The notes under the pieces are model-generated. The model was not told the origin of the DNA, did no database searches, and saw only the letters and a program-made list of their open reading frames with translations. Shown here piece by piece: positions 31,932 through 41,760 of a DNA stretch of 64,000 bases (within the stretch, counting starts at the first letter, position 1; each line of letters opens with the position of its first letter). The position numbers and the translations under genes were made by a program. This stretch comes from Jiangella ureilytica (GTDB lineage: Bacteria > Actinomycetota > Actinomycetes > Jiangellales > Jiangellaceae), in assembly GCF_004348545.1 (NCBI RefSeq), contig NZ_SMKL01000026.1, positions 1-64,000 of the forward strand, in the 5' to 3' direction.

Positions 31932-32569
31932 GGCGCCTCCGCGTCCGGGCCGTCGGCGGGCCCGGCCACCTCGACCGGCTCCTCGGAGGCCGCCCAGGCG
32001 CCGGCGTCGTCCTGGGTGAGCCCGAGGTCGACGACGGCGATGTCGTCGCGCCGGTGGTCCTCGTCGTTGTCCGGCAGCGCGACGACCAGGTGCGCCCCGG
32101 CGACGGCGTCGGCCGGCAGCTCGACCGCGACGGCCAGCCGGCGCGGGATGCCCGGCTGCGCCTCGCCGCCGGAGTCGTACGGGTTGCGCTCGGAGCTGGT
32201 GCGGAACACCCGCCCGTCGCCGTCGCGAATCGCCACGTACGACGGGATCTGCGGCTCGCCCGCCGCGGTGTAGGTCCAGTCGACGACGACGTACACGCCG
32301 GCGCTGATGCGGCCCGTGCCCAGCGAGTCGACAATGCGGGTGGACCCCTGGACCGCGGTGACCTCGACGGTGCCCCAGCGGGTCTCGACCGGCTCGCCGA
32401 GGGAGCCGGCCCGCTCGAACGGTGCGGACGCCTCCGTCTCGGCCGGCATCAGGCCTTCGACGGCGCGGCCGGTCGCCAGCGCCGCGACCAGCAGCACGGC
32501 GAATGCGGCCTGCCGCGACAGCCGGCTGAACGGCGTCACCGGGGGCCGCGAGACGCGCCGGCCGCCCAT
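31928..32569 (-). CDS. membrane-anchored protein of unknown function (cassette gene 2)
   Basis: A 213-residue protein with one N-terminal helix (FAVLLVAALATG) and an ectodomain of immunoglobulin-like strand pattern (GVYVVVDWTYTAAGEP, RLAVAVELPADAVAG) resembling DUF4352-type extracellular modules. The match is by pattern only. It overlaps its neighbours on both sides (TGATG upstream, GTGA downstream), so all three proteins are likely made together. Confidence 0.55.
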   Translation of the reverse strand: MGGRRVSRPPVTPFSRLSRQAAFAVLLVAALATGRAVEGLMPAETEASAPFERAGSLGEPVETRWGTVEVTAVQGSTRIVDSLGTGRISAGVYVVVDWTYTAAGEPQIPSYVAIRDGDGRVFRTSSERNPYDSGGEAQPGIPRRLAVAVELPADAVAGAHLVVALPDNDEDHRRDDIAVVDLGLTQDDAGAWAASEEPVEVAGPADGPDAEAP

Positions 32570-33258
32570 CAGGACCCACCCCCGGACGGCGACTCCGCCG
32601 GCTCGTCCGGCTCGGGCGCGGTGACCTCGAGGTCGCCGGCGGCCACGGGCAGCGGGTCGAGCCACTCGTCGGTGTGGTCGATGGAGCTCTGCCGCAGCGT
32701 GTGCCCGACCAGCACGAGCCGCGCCGCGGCCGGCACGTCGGCGCGGGCGTCCTGCTCCCACACGAGCGCGACCTCGTACTCGAGGCCGGGCTGGACGGCG
32801 TCGAGCACGGTGCCGTCGGCCATGACGTAGGCGCCCTCGGCCGGCACCGGCTCGTCGGGGTCGCGCGTGCGGCCGGGGCTCTCGTACGACGGCACGCCCG
32901 GCACCCCGGCCAGCGCGAGGCTCTCGTTCAGCAGGTAGCCGTGCTGCGTCTTGGTGCCGGTCGCCTCGACCGTCGCCACGACGGCCAGCACCCGGGTCTC
33001 GTCGTCGCCCTCGGAGACGCCGGGCAGCTCGTCGACCACCCGCATGCGGTCGATGGTGACGACGAAGGGGCCGACGTCGACGGTGTCGCCCGCGGCCAGC
33101 GGCGCGAGCTCCTCGGCGGCCGTCGTCTCGGACGGGTCGAATCCGCCGGCGACGAGCACGGCGAGCACCGCGGCGCCCGCCGCACTGCCGGCCAGCGTCA
33201 GGTGCTGACGCGAGGTTCCCTGGGCCAGGCGCCGCAGCCGACCCCCCGAGTCCGCCAT
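32569..33258 (-). CDS. membrane-anchored protein of unknown function (cassette gene 1)
   Basis: A 229-residue protein with a basic N terminus, one membrane helix near residues 24-41 and an ectodomain with the same DUF4352-like strand pattern (TRVLAVVATVEATG, LEYEVALVWEQDA). A proline/glutamate-rich tail ends in SPSGGGS. It is the first gene of the coupled three-gene set; ATG 33258 or GTG 33261 may start it. No enzyme motif is visible, so binding or signalling outside the membrane is more likely than catalysis. Confidence 0.55.
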   Translation of the reverse strand: MADSGGRLRRLAQGTSRQHLTLAGSAAGAAVLAVLVAGGFDPSETTAAEELAPLAAGDTVDVGPFVVTIDRMRVVDELPGVSEGDDETRVLAVVATVEATGTKTQHGYLLNESLALAGVPGVPSYESPGRTRDPDEPVPAEGAYVMADGTVLDAVQPGLEYEVALVWEQDARADVPAAARLVLVGHTLRQSSIDHTDEWLDPLPVAAGDLEVTAPEPDEPAESPSGGGS

Positions 33259-33323
33259 CACGGGACCAGAGTGTAGGGCCCGACCGGGCGCGACGCCCGC
33301 CGCTCGTCCGGCGGGCCGCGCGC

Positions 33324-34087
<764 letters not shown>

Positions 34088-34091
<4 letters not shown>

Positions 34092-35122
34092 GCCCGCACC
34101 CTCCTGATCCACTGGTCGACCGACACCGCGGCGATGACGAGGACGCCGACGGCGAGCAGGCGGTACTGGTCGTCGACGCCGGCCAGCGACAGCCCGACCG
34201 CGAACGACTGCACGATGAGCGCGCCGAGCAGCGTCCCGAGAATGCCGCCGCGGCCCCCGAACAGGCTCGTCCCGCCGATGACGACCGCCGTGATCGACTC
34301 GAGGTTGGCATCGGCGATCGCGTTGGGGCTGGCCGCCCCCGCCCGCCCGATCAGCACCCACGCGGCCAGCCCGTAGATGAGGCCGGCGACGGCGTACACG
34401 CTGAACAGCACCCGGTTGACCCGGATGCCGGCCAGCCGCGCCGCGTCGGAGTCGTCGCCGACGGCGTACACGTGCCGTCCCCAGGCGGTCCGGCTCAGCG
34501 CCCACCCGACGACCACGTACATCAGGGCGACGATGACCACGCCGTAGGTCAGCCGGAAGTCGCCGATCGGGAACGTCGTCCCGGTCCAGCTCAGCAGGTC
34601 CGGCAGGTCGGCGCCGGGCACGCTCTGCCCGCCGGTGTAGATGAGGACCACGGCGGTGAAGACGCTGAGCGTGCCGAGCGTGACGATGAACGGCGGCAGC
34701 CCGACCCGGGTGACCAGCAGCCCGTTGAGACCGCCCGCCGCCAGGCCCGCCGCGACGCCGATGACCAGCGCGATCGGTGCCGGCACGCCCTGCTCGGCGG
34801 CGAGCATCGCGGCCAGCATGGACGAGCCCACCGCGATGGCGCCGACGGACAGGTCGATGCCGGCGGTCAGGATGATCAGTGTCTGCCCGATCGCCAGCGC
34901 CGCCACGATGGCAGTCTGCTGGATCAGCAGCGACAGCGCGGCGGGCGCGGCGAACCGGTCGTTGAGCAGTGTGAACGCAACGCACGTCAGCAGCAGGATG
35001 ATCGCCGGGCTGAGCGCCGGGTGCGAGTGCAGCAGGTGTTGCGCGCGTTGCGCGGGGGCGCGGCGGCGGCGCTCCAGCTCCGCCGCCGCACCGCCCGGTT
35101 CGTCGGTGGTCAGCCCCAGCAC
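34088..35122 (-). CDS. frcC: fructose-type ABC transporter permease (FrcC-like)
   Basis: A 344-residue CUT2-family permease with eight to ten helices, including LTAGIDLSVGAIAVGSSM near residue 90 and the GGTSLFGGRGGILGTLLGALI motif that is typical of RbsC/FrcC proteins and contacts the ATPase. GTG 35122 is the only reasonable start; it overlaps the end of the binding-protein gene by 13 bases, which implies coupled translation. A hydrophilic N-terminal stretch of about 35 residues precedes helix 1. Confidence 0.82.
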
Positions 35123-36201
35123 TTGTCGGCGCCCTCGGTCGTGTCGATGCTCTCCACGCCGTCGGCCGGCGTGTCGGTCACCAGCGCGACGCCGGTGTTG
35201 AAGAAGTCGAGGCCGTCGCTGGGCTGCGGCGGCTCGCCCCCGCGCGCGATGTCGGCGATCGCCTTGACGCCCTCGGATGCCATGAGCAGCGGGTACTGCT
35301 GCGACGTGGCGCCGATGCGGCCGTCCTTGACCGCCTGCACGCCGTCGCAGCCGCCGTCGACGGAGACGATGATGACGTTCCCGGCGACGCCGGCCGCCTC
35401 GAGCGCGGCGTACGCACCCGCGGCCGACGGCTCGTTGATCGTGTAGACGACGTTGATGTCGGGGTTGCGGGTCAGGCAGTTCTCCATGGCCGTGCGGCCG
35501 CCGTCCTCGGCGCCGCCGGTCGGCTCGTTGCAGACGATCTCGTACGTGCCGCCGGAGTAGTTGCCGGTCGGCGCCTCGTCGCCGTTGCGCTTGTCGTCGC
35601 CGAGCTCGATGCCCATGCCGGACAGGAACCCCTGGTCGCGGTTGTAGTCGACCGAGACGATCTTGTCGTTGAACAGGTCGAGCAGCGCGATGGTGGCCGG
35701 CTGCCCGCCCAGCTGCGCCGCCGCCCACCGGCCGATCAGCTCGCCGGCCTCGAAGTTGTCCGTGGCGAAGGTGATGTCGACGATGTCGGCGGGGTCGGGC
35801 GGGGTGTCCAGCGCGATGACGAACAGGCCGGCGTCGCGGGCCCGCTCGATGGCCGGGTTGACGCCGGGGCCGTTGGGCACGATGAGGATGCCCTGCTCAC
35901 CGGCGGCGATGGCGTTCTCGATGGCCTGGATCTGGCCCTCCTCGTCGCCGTCCTCGGCGCCGGCGGCGATGGTGAGGTCGACGTTCTCCTCCTCGGCGAC
36001 CTCCTTCGCGCCCTCCTGCATGGCGACGAAGAACGGGTTGATGGAGTCCTTGGTGATGAGGGTGACGGCGACGGCGTCGCCCTCGCCCGCCGCGGTGGTG
36101 CCGCCGTCGTCGTCGGAGCCGCAGGCGGTGACGGTGAGGACGGTGGCGGCGGCGAGGGCCGCGGTCGCGGCGAGCCGGCGTCGTGGGTGGGGGAGCGTCA
36201 T
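35110..36201 (-). CDS. frcB: fructose-type ABC transporter substrate-binding lipoprotein (FrcB-like)
   Basis: A 363-residue periplasmic_binding_4 lipoprotein. The signal peptide ends near TVTACGSDDD, and the mature part has CUT2 landmarks: LITKDSINPFFVAMQEGAK at the start, the GILIVPNGPGVNPAIERA strand and VYTINEPSAAGAYAALEAAG, the last being characteristic of fructose-binding FrcB. It is anchored outside the membrane and hands the sugar to FrcC. ATG 36201 has an AAGGAA site. It follows the GH32 gene by 56 bases and so imports the sugars that enzyme releases. Confidence 0.85.
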   Translation of the reverse strand: MTLPHPRRRLAATAALAAATVLTVTACGSDDDGGTTAAGEGDAVAVTLITKDSINPFFVAMQEGAKEVAEEENVDLTIAAGAEDGDEEGQIQAIENAIAAGEQGILIVPNGPGVNPAIERARDAGLFVIALDTPPDPADIVDITFATDNFEAGELIGRWAAAQLGGQPATIALLDLFNDKIVSVDYNRDQGFLSGMGIELGDDKRNGDEAPTGNYSGGTYEIVCNEPTGGAEDGGRTAMENCLTRNPDINVVYTINEPSAAGAYAALEAAGVAGNVIIVSVDGGCDGVQAVKDGRIGATSQQYPLLMASEGVKAIADIARGGEPPQPSDGLDFFNTGVALVTDTPADGVESIDTTEGADKCWG

Positions 36202-36257
36202 GGTCGGTTCCTTCTGCTGGTGGACTGACACGTGTCGGGGGTCGAGGGCGTCACTGG

Positions 36258-38219
36258 TCAGGGCACCGGCCCGACCTGGACGTTCTGGATGACCGCGGTG
36301 CCGTTGTAGACGTTGAGGCCGAACTGGCCGCTCGGGATCGTGTCGTCCACGGCATCGATGACGGGCTCCGCGCCGCCGTCGAGGTATACCCGGATCCGGG
36401 AGCCCTCGGCCACCACTTTCAGGTGATAGGTGCGCCCGTACTCGACGTCGAGCGGGTACGTGGCGATGTCGCGGCCCGGCCGCCAGAGCTTGATCACGTT
36501 GGCGTGCGCGTCGACGTTGGCGGTGTAGTGCCGGCTCGCGTCGCGGTTGGAGCGGAACGTGAGGGCCGCGGCGACGCCGGAGTCCAGCCGCACGTCGGCC
36601 TCGTAGCTGAAGTCGGTGCCGGTGGTCGTGTTCAGGTAGAACGCGTCGCCGCCGCTGGTGCCCTTCTTGCCGCCGGAGGCGTCGGACCAGACGCCGGAGT
36701 CGGTGTACCACTCGCCGCCGACGTTGGACTCCAGGGTGGACTCGCCGCCCCAGACGGAACCGAGCTGGTGCACCGTCATGCCGGTCAGCCGGACGTTGCC
36801 GTCGACGAACAGCTCCATGGCGTCGTCGCCGGGCATGCTGTCGAAGTTGACGTTCAAGCTGCGGTACAGCCGGCCGTCGTTGCCGAAGATCTCCAGCTGG
36901 CCGCGGTCGACGAGCAGCCGGAGCTCGACCTTGCCGTCCTCGAGCGGCAGCGGGACGCCGTCGAGCGTCTGGGTCTTGGCGTCGTAGACGACCTCGTGGT
37001 CGTACCAGCCGTCCTCACCGGTGCCCAGGCGGAAGCCGAACCGCGGCTCCGTCCGCCCGATGACCTCGAACTCGGCCTCGATCTCGGTGGTGTCCATCTC
37101 GACGCCGTCGAGCAGCGCGGCCGCGCGGTCATCGTCGAGCATGCGCGCCTTCCAGGTCTGCGTGCCGGTGCGCAGGCCGTCGATCTCGTCGACCGGCGTG
37201 CTCAGGACCATGGGCGCGCCGTCCACCGTCTCCAGCCGCATCTCGACGGGGAACGTGATGTTGCCGGTCCAGATGGTGCCGGAGTTGCCTGGCTGCCAGG
37301 CCATCGAGACGATGCGGTCGTCGGGCAGGTTCATGAAGGTCAGCCCGGCGTAGTAGGAGCCGCCGAACTGGTTGTTGCCCTGGTTGAAGCGTTGCGGCGT
37401 GGTCTGCTCGGTAGTGAACGTGGTGCCGTCGAAGGCGCCGACGACGTACTCGCCACTCGCGTCGCTCAGCACCCATTTCACGTTCTCGGGGTCGCCGTCG
37501 AGCGGCATCGGCACGAAGTCGGGGCACTCGAACAGCCAGCCGGCGTTGTAGCGCGAGGCGTGCGTCCAGTTCAGCAGGTCGTCGGACGTGTAGAAGTCGA
37601 CGCCGTTGCCGCCCGGCGCGTCGGACCAGACGACCAGCCCCCACGTCTCGGCGGCCTCGTCCCAGAAGACCTTCGGGTCGCGGCTGGTGCCCTGCGGGAC
37701 GACGACCTTCCGGCCGCCGTCATAGGTGTGGAACGTGAACCCGCCGTCGGTGGAGTAGAAGACCTGCACGCCGTTGGTGCCGGAGTAGACGATGATCGGG
37801 TCGTCGTCGCCGTCCTTGAGGCCGCTGACGTTCGCGGTGTCGACCACGCCGCCGCCGGAGAACAGGTCGCCCGGGTGGACGCCGGGCTCCAGCGCGATCG
37901 GCTGCTGCTTCCAGTGCACGAGGTCGGTGCTCGTGGCGTGCCCCCAGTGCATGGTGTCCCACTGCAGGCCGTGCGGGTTGTGCTGGTAGTACAGGTGGTA
38001 CTCGCCGTCGTAGTACAGCGGCGCGTTGACGTCGTTGATCCAGCCGCCGCGCGCACTGAAGTGGTACTGGCCGCGGTTGTCCTCCTGGTAGTTGGTGACG
38101 GGGTAGGGGAACTCCGGGTAGTCCTGCACCGTCCCGGCCGACCCGGTCTGCACCATCACACCCGCGATGCCGGCGGCTGCGGCGAGCGTCGCCACAGCGG
38201 ACCGCATTCTCCTGCGCAT
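36258..38219 (-). CDS. secreted GH32 fructan hydrolase (levanase/exo-inulinase type)
   Basis: A 653-residue secreted enzyme. A signal peptide covers residues 1-28. The five-bladed GH32 propeller carries the nucleophile Asp63 in WINDVNA, the RDP motif at 180-182 and the acid/base Glu231 in FECPD. The GH32 C-terminal sandwich is followed by a further lectin-like module of about 170 residues (from about residue 480) of the type found as CBM66/DUF1080-like domains on fructan enzymes. It should release fructose from levan or inulin. The nucleophile motif differs from the usual WMNDPNG at two places (Val for Pro, Ala for Gly). First gene of the operon with the importer. Confidence 0.88.
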   Translation of the reverse strand: MRRRMRSAVATLAAAAGIAGVMVQTGSAGTVQDYPEFPYPVTNYQEDNRGQYHFSARGGWINDVNAPLYYDGEYHLYYQHNPHGLQWDTMHWGHATSTDLVHWKQQPIALEPGVHPGDLFSGGGVVDTANVSGLKDGDDDPIIVYSGTNGVQVFYSTDGGFTFHTYDGGRKVVVPQGTSRDPKVFWDEAAETWGLVVWSDAPGGNGVDFYTSDDLLNWTHASRYNAGWLFECPDFVPMPLDGDPENVKWVLSDASGEYVVGAFDGTTFTTEQTTPQRFNQGNNQFGGSYYAGLTFMNLPDDRIVSMAWQPGNSGTIWTGNITFPVEMRLETVDGAPMVLSTPVDEIDGLRTGTQTWKARMLDDDRAAALLDGVEMDTTEIEAEFEVIGRTEPRFGFRLGTGEDGWYDHEVVYDAKTQTLDGVPLPLEDGKVELRLLVDRGQLEIFGNDGRLYRSLNVNFDSMPGDDAMELFVDGNVRLTGMTVHQLGSVWGGESTLESNVGGEWYTDSGVWSDASGGKKGTSGGDAFYLNTTTGTDFSYEADVRLDSGVAAALTFRSNRDASRHYTANVDAHANVIKLWRPGRDIATYPLDVEYGRTYHLKVVAEGSRIRVYLDGGAEPVIDAVDDTIPSGQFGLNVYNGTAVIQNVQVGPVP

Positions 38220-38256
38220 ACGTCACAGCTCCCTTGCCAGTGATCGTTGGCCACGT

Positions 38257-38304
38257 CTGACAACCTTGTCAGGGGAGTCTGGAGGTTCGTGACGTGCGTG
38301 TCAA
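38257..38304 (-). promoter_or_regulatory. GH32 operon promoter with LacI-type operator
   Basis: On the minus strand TTGACA (38304-38299) and CAGACT (38281-38276) are spaced by 17 bp. Just downstream, around the expected start of transcription, lies the perfect 7+2+7 palindrome CTGACAACCTTGTCAG (38257-38272). A LacI-family repressor bound here would block the levanase/FrcBCA operon. Confidence 0.65.
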
Positions 38305-38355
38305 TACTTGCTTTCTGCGGTGTTTCGGGGCGATGATTCCGGCCCAGGACGCAGC

Positions 38356-38371
38356 TTGACAATGTTGTCAA
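38356..38371. promoter_or_regulatory. second LacI-type operator (autoregulation)
   Basis: TTGACAATGTTGTCAA is a perfect 7+2+7 palindrome, 14 of 16 bases identical to the operator at 38257. The two centres are 99 bp apart. It lies 79 bases before the lacI-type gene and its first half can serve as a -35 box, so the repressor probably controls its own gene, and looping between both sites is possible. Confidence 0.65.
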
Positions 38372-38449
38372 CGGCGGCCGCTCTGCGGTGGCGTGCTTCT
38401 CGCCCGTCCGTCCCACCCGTGCCGGATACTGTGTCGAAGGGAGGGGCCC

Positions 38450-39511
38450 ATGACCGAACACGCCGATCCGGCGACCATGCCGTACCGGCCGCGGGCGACG
38501 CTGCGCGACGTCGCCGCCATGGCGGGCGTCAGCATGAAGACCGTCTCGCGGGTGGTCAACGGCGAGAACGGCGTCACGCCGCAGAAGGTCGACGCGGTCC
38601 GGCAGGCGATCAGCCGGCTCGACTACCGCCCCAACCTGTCGGCCAGCGCGCTGCGCCGGTCCAGCGGCCGCACCGCCGCCATCGGCACCGTCCTCGAGGA
38701 CCTCGCCAACCCGTTCTCCAGCGCGCTGCTGCGCGCCGTCGAGGACGTCGCCAACGAGAAGCGGGTGCTCATCCTCGCCGGCAGCGTCGACGAGGATCAG
38801 CAGCGCGAACGCGCCCTCGTCCGGGCGTTCACCGAACGCCGGGTCGACGGCCTCATCGTCGCGCCGGTCGGCGAGGACCAGGGCTACCTGCGGGCCGAGA
38901 TGGAGGCCGGCACGCCGCTGGTGTTCGTCGACCGCCAGCCGCAGGGCCTGCTCGCCGACTGCGTGCTGTCCGACAACGAGTCCGGCGCCCGGCAGGCGGT
39001 GCACCGGCTCGCCGACGTCGGCCACCGCCGCATCGCCTACCTCGGCGACCTCGCGCTGATCCCCACGGCGGAGCAACGCTTCGCCGGCTACCAGCGGGCG
39101 CTGCTGGAGCGCGGGCTGCCGCTCGATCCCGCCCACGTCGTCCACGACCTGCACACCGTCGACGACGCCGCCCGGGCGACGACGGCGCTGCTGCGGGGCC
39201 TGGGCGACGGCAACGGCCCGACAGCGATCTTCGCCAGCCAGAACCTCGTCACCATCGGCGCCATCACGGCGCTGCAGGACCTCGGGCTCGAGGACTCCGT
39301 TGCGCTCATCGGCTTCGACGACTTCCCGCTGGCCGACCTGCTGAAGCCGCGGGTCAGCGTCATCGCGCAGAACCCGTCCGAGATGGGCCGGGTGGCCGCG
39401 GAGCTGCTGTTCCAGCGGCTCGACGGCGACCGCGGCCGGCCCCAGCGCATCCTGCTGCCGACGACGACGGTGCTGCGCGGCTCCGGCGAGATCCCGCCGG
39501 CGGTCCCGTGA
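38450..39511 (+). CDS. LacI-family transcriptional regulator of fructan use
   Basis: A 353-residue repressor with the LacI HTH (RDVAAMAGVSMKTVSRVVN) and a sugar-binding core ending in the IGFDDFPLADLLKPRVSVI region. ATG 38450 has an AAGGGAGGGG site. It is divergent from the levanase operon and its stop overlaps the PfkB kinase start (GTGA). The two matching palindromes in the intergenic region are its probable operators; the inducer should be fructose or a fructose phosphate. Confidence 0.9.
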   Translation: MTEHADPATMPYRPRATLRDVAAMAGVSMKTVSRVVNGENGVTPQKVDAVRQAISRLDYRPNLSASALRRSSGRTAAIGTVLEDLANPFSSALLRAVEDVANEKRVLILAGSVDEDQQRERALVRAFTERRVDGLIVAPVGEDQGYLRAEMEAGTPLVFVDRQPQGLLADCVLSDNESGARQAVHRLADVGHRRIAYLGDLALIPTAEQRFAGYQRALLERGLPLDPAHVVHDLHTVDDAARATTALLRGLGDGNGPTAIFASQNLVTIGAITALQDLGLEDSVALIGFDDFPLADLLKPRVSVIAQNPSEMGRVAAELLFQRLDGDRGRPQRILLPTTTVLRGSGEIPPAVP

Positions 39512-40461
39512 GCGGGGTCGCCGGGGCCGCGGCCGCCGCCGTCGTCGTCGGCGAGGCGCTCACCGACGTCATCGTCGACCGTTCCGGTGGCGAGACGCGG
39601 CATCCGGGCGGCAGCCCGGCCAACGTCGCCTACGGCCTGGGGCGGCTGGGCCGGCCGACGGCGCTGGTCACCGAGCTGGGCGCCGACGCCGACGGCGACG
39701 CGATCCGGGCGCACCTGGCCTCCGCGGGCGTCGAGGTGCGGACGCAGGGGAGTGCGGGGCGGACGTCGACGGCGGTGGCGAGCCTCGGGTCCGACGGGTC
39801 GGCCGACTACCGATTCGACCTGACCTGGGGCCTCGGGCCGGTGGCGCTGGGCGCCGAGCGCCCGCTGGTGCTGCACACCGGCTCGCTGGCCACGACGGTG
39901 CCGCCCGGCGCGGCGTCGGTCGAGCGGCTGGTGCGCGCCGTGCGCCCCGGCAGCACCGTCAGCTACGACCCCAACATCCGGCCAGCGCTCATGGGCCCCG
40001 CCGGCGACCTGCGCGCGCGGGTCGAGCACCTGGTGGCCGGCAGCGACGTCGTCAAGGCCAGCGACCAGGACACCCAGTGGCTGGCGCCGGGCCGCGACCC
40101 GCTCGACGTCGCCCGCGCCTGGCTGCGGCTGGGGCCGGCGCTCGTCGTCGTCACGCTGGGCGGAGCGGGCGCCGTCGCCGTGAGCCGTGGGGGAGAGGTG
40201 CACGTGCCGGCCGCGCCGGTCACCGTCGCCGACACCGTCGGCGCCGGCGACTCCTTCACCGCGGGCCTGCTCGACGGGCTCTGGCACGAAGACCTGCTCG
40301 GTGGTGCGGCCCGCTCGCGGCTGCGGGCGGTCCCGGCCGACGTCGTCGAGCGGGTCGTCCGCCGCGCCACCATGGCCGCTGCCGTCACCGTCTCGCGCGC
40401 CGGGGCCAACCCGCCCACGCGCGACGAGCTCGACGCCGTCGCCCGCCCGGCCGGAAGCTGA
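39508..40461 (+). CDS. PfkB-family carbohydrate kinase, probable fructokinase
   Basis: A 317-residue ribokinase-fold kinase with the PfkB N-terminal signature (HPGGSPANVAYGLGRLG) and the C-terminal anion-hole motif DTVGAGDSFTAGLL with the catalytic Asp. It would phosphorylate incoming fructose at C6, completing levan to fructose-6-phosphate in this locus. It is translationally coupled to the repressor gene. Its TGA and the TGA of the convergent sigma factor abut exactly, forming TGATCA. Confidence 0.87.
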   Translation: MSGVAGAAAAAVVVGEALTDVIVDRSGGETRHPGGSPANVAYGLGRLGRPTALVTELGADADGDAIRAHLASAGVEVRTQGSAGRTSTAVASLGSDGSADYRFDLTWGLGPVALGAERPLVLHTGSLATTVPPGAASVERLVRAVRPGSTVSYDPNIRPALMGPAGDLRARVEHLVAGSDVVKASDQDTQWLAPGRDPLDVARAWLRLGPALVVVTLGGAGAVAVSRGGEVHVPAAPVTVADTVGAGDSFTAGLLDGLWHEDLLGGAARSRLRAVPADVVERVVRRATMAAAVTVSRAGANPPTRDELDAVARPAGS

Positions 40462-41718
40462 TCAGGGCGCGCCGGCCCGCGCGGCCCGCGCGAGCAGGAG
40501 CCGGCGCTCGCGGTCGTTGCGGGTGAGCTCCGCCGCGCGCTGGAACTCGGTGCGCGCCTCGTCGTGCCGGCCGAGCCGTTCCAGCAGGTCGCCTCGGACG
40601 CTGGGCAGCAGGTGGTAGCCGCGCAGCGCCGGCTCGGCGGCGATCTGGTCGACCAGGGCGAGCCCCGTCGCGGGGCCGTAGGCCATGCCCAGCGCGACGG
40701 CCCGGTTGAGCTCGGTGACGGGGGTGCCGCCGAGCCGGCCGAGCCGCTCGTACAGCGCGGCGACGGCGGCCCAGTCGGTGTCCTCGGGCCGGGCCGCGCG
40801 GGCGTGGCAGGCGGCGATGGCGGCCTGCAGCGCGTAGGGGCCTGGCCTCTGTGTCAGGGCGCCGGCCCGCTCGAGGGCTGCCAGCCCGCGGCGAATGCGG
40901 GCGTGGTCCCAGCGGCCGCGGTCCTGGTCGGCCAGCAGCACCGGCTCGCCGTCGGGCCCGACCCGTGCCCGCAGCCGCGACGACTGCAGCTCCATCAGTG
41001 CGGACAGGCCGTGCACCTCGGGCTCGTCCGGCACCAGCGTCACCAGGATGCGGCCGAGCCGGACCGCCTCGGCGCACCGGTCGGGCCGGGTCCAGTCGCT
41101 GCCCTCGGTGGCCGAGTAGCCCTCGTTGAACAGCAGGTACACCACGCCGAGGACCGCCGCGAGCCGGGCCGCGCGCTCGGCGCCGACCGGCTCCTCCAAC
41201 GCCGCGCCCGCCTCGGCGAGCGTCCGCTTCGCCCGGCCGACCCGCTGCGTGATCGTCGCCTCCGACGTCAGGTAGGCGCGGGCGATCTCGCGGCTGCTCA
41301 GCCCGCCGACCAGCTTCAGCGTCAGCGTCGTCCGGGCGTCCGCCGTCAGCGACGGATGGCAGCAGACGAACATCAGCCGCAGCACGTCGTCCTCGACGTG
41401 GTCGACGGCGGCCGCGAAGTCGGGCTCGACGACGTCGGACCCCTGGTCGCGCCCGATGGACGTGTAGAGGACGTCGCGCCGCTCGTTGCGGCGGAAGAGG
41501 TCGACGGCGCGGCGCTTGGCGATGGTCATGAGCCAGGCCGCGGGCCGGTCCGGGATCCCCGTCCGCGGCCAGCTGCCGAGGGCGGCGACCAGCGCGTCTT
41601 GGGCGAGGTCCTCGGCCAGGCCGACGTCGCGCACGATGCGCACGAGCCCGGCGATCAGCCGCGTCGACTCCAGCCGCCAGACGGCCTCGACGGCGGCGCG
41701 GGTGGTCTCCTCGGTCAC
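40462..41718 (-). CDS. ECF sigma factor of the ECF42 type with C-terminal extension
   Basis: A 418-residue sigma factor. Region 2 (AEDLAQDALVAAL, RPAAWLMTIAKRRAVDLFRR) and region 4 (LSSREIARAYLTSEATITQRVGRA) fill the first 190 residues. The remaining 220 residues are a helical, TPR-like domain as in ECF42, which lacks an anti-sigma factor and uses this extension for control. ECF42 genes typically stand next to DGPF-protein genes, as here. The conserved VVYLLFNEGYSA motif marks the start of the extension. Transcribed after the DGPF gene with a 42-base gap. Confidence 0.88.
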   Translation of the reverse strand: MTEETTRAAVEAVWRLESTRLIAGLVRIVRDVGLAEDLAQDALVAALGSWPRTGIPDRPAAWLMTIAKRRAVDLFRRNERRDVLYTSIGRDQGSDVVEPDFAAAVDHVEDDVLRLMFVCCHPSLTADARTTLTLKLVGGLSSREIARAYLTSEATITQRVGRAKRTLAEAGAALEEPVGAERAARLAAVLGVVYLLFNEGYSATEGSDWTRPDRCAEAVRLGRILVTLVPDEPEVHGLSALMELQSSRLRARVGPDGEPVLLADQDRGRWDHARIRRGLAALERAGALTQRPGPYALQAAIAACHARAARPEDTDWAAVAALYERLGRLGGTPVTELNRAVALGMAYGPATGLALVDQIAAEPALRGYHLLPSVRGDLLERLGRHDEARTEFQRAAELTRNDRERRLLLARAARAGAP

Positions 41719-41760
41719 ACGTCGATGAGACCACCCGGCCGCGGGCGGGGCAAACCCGTG

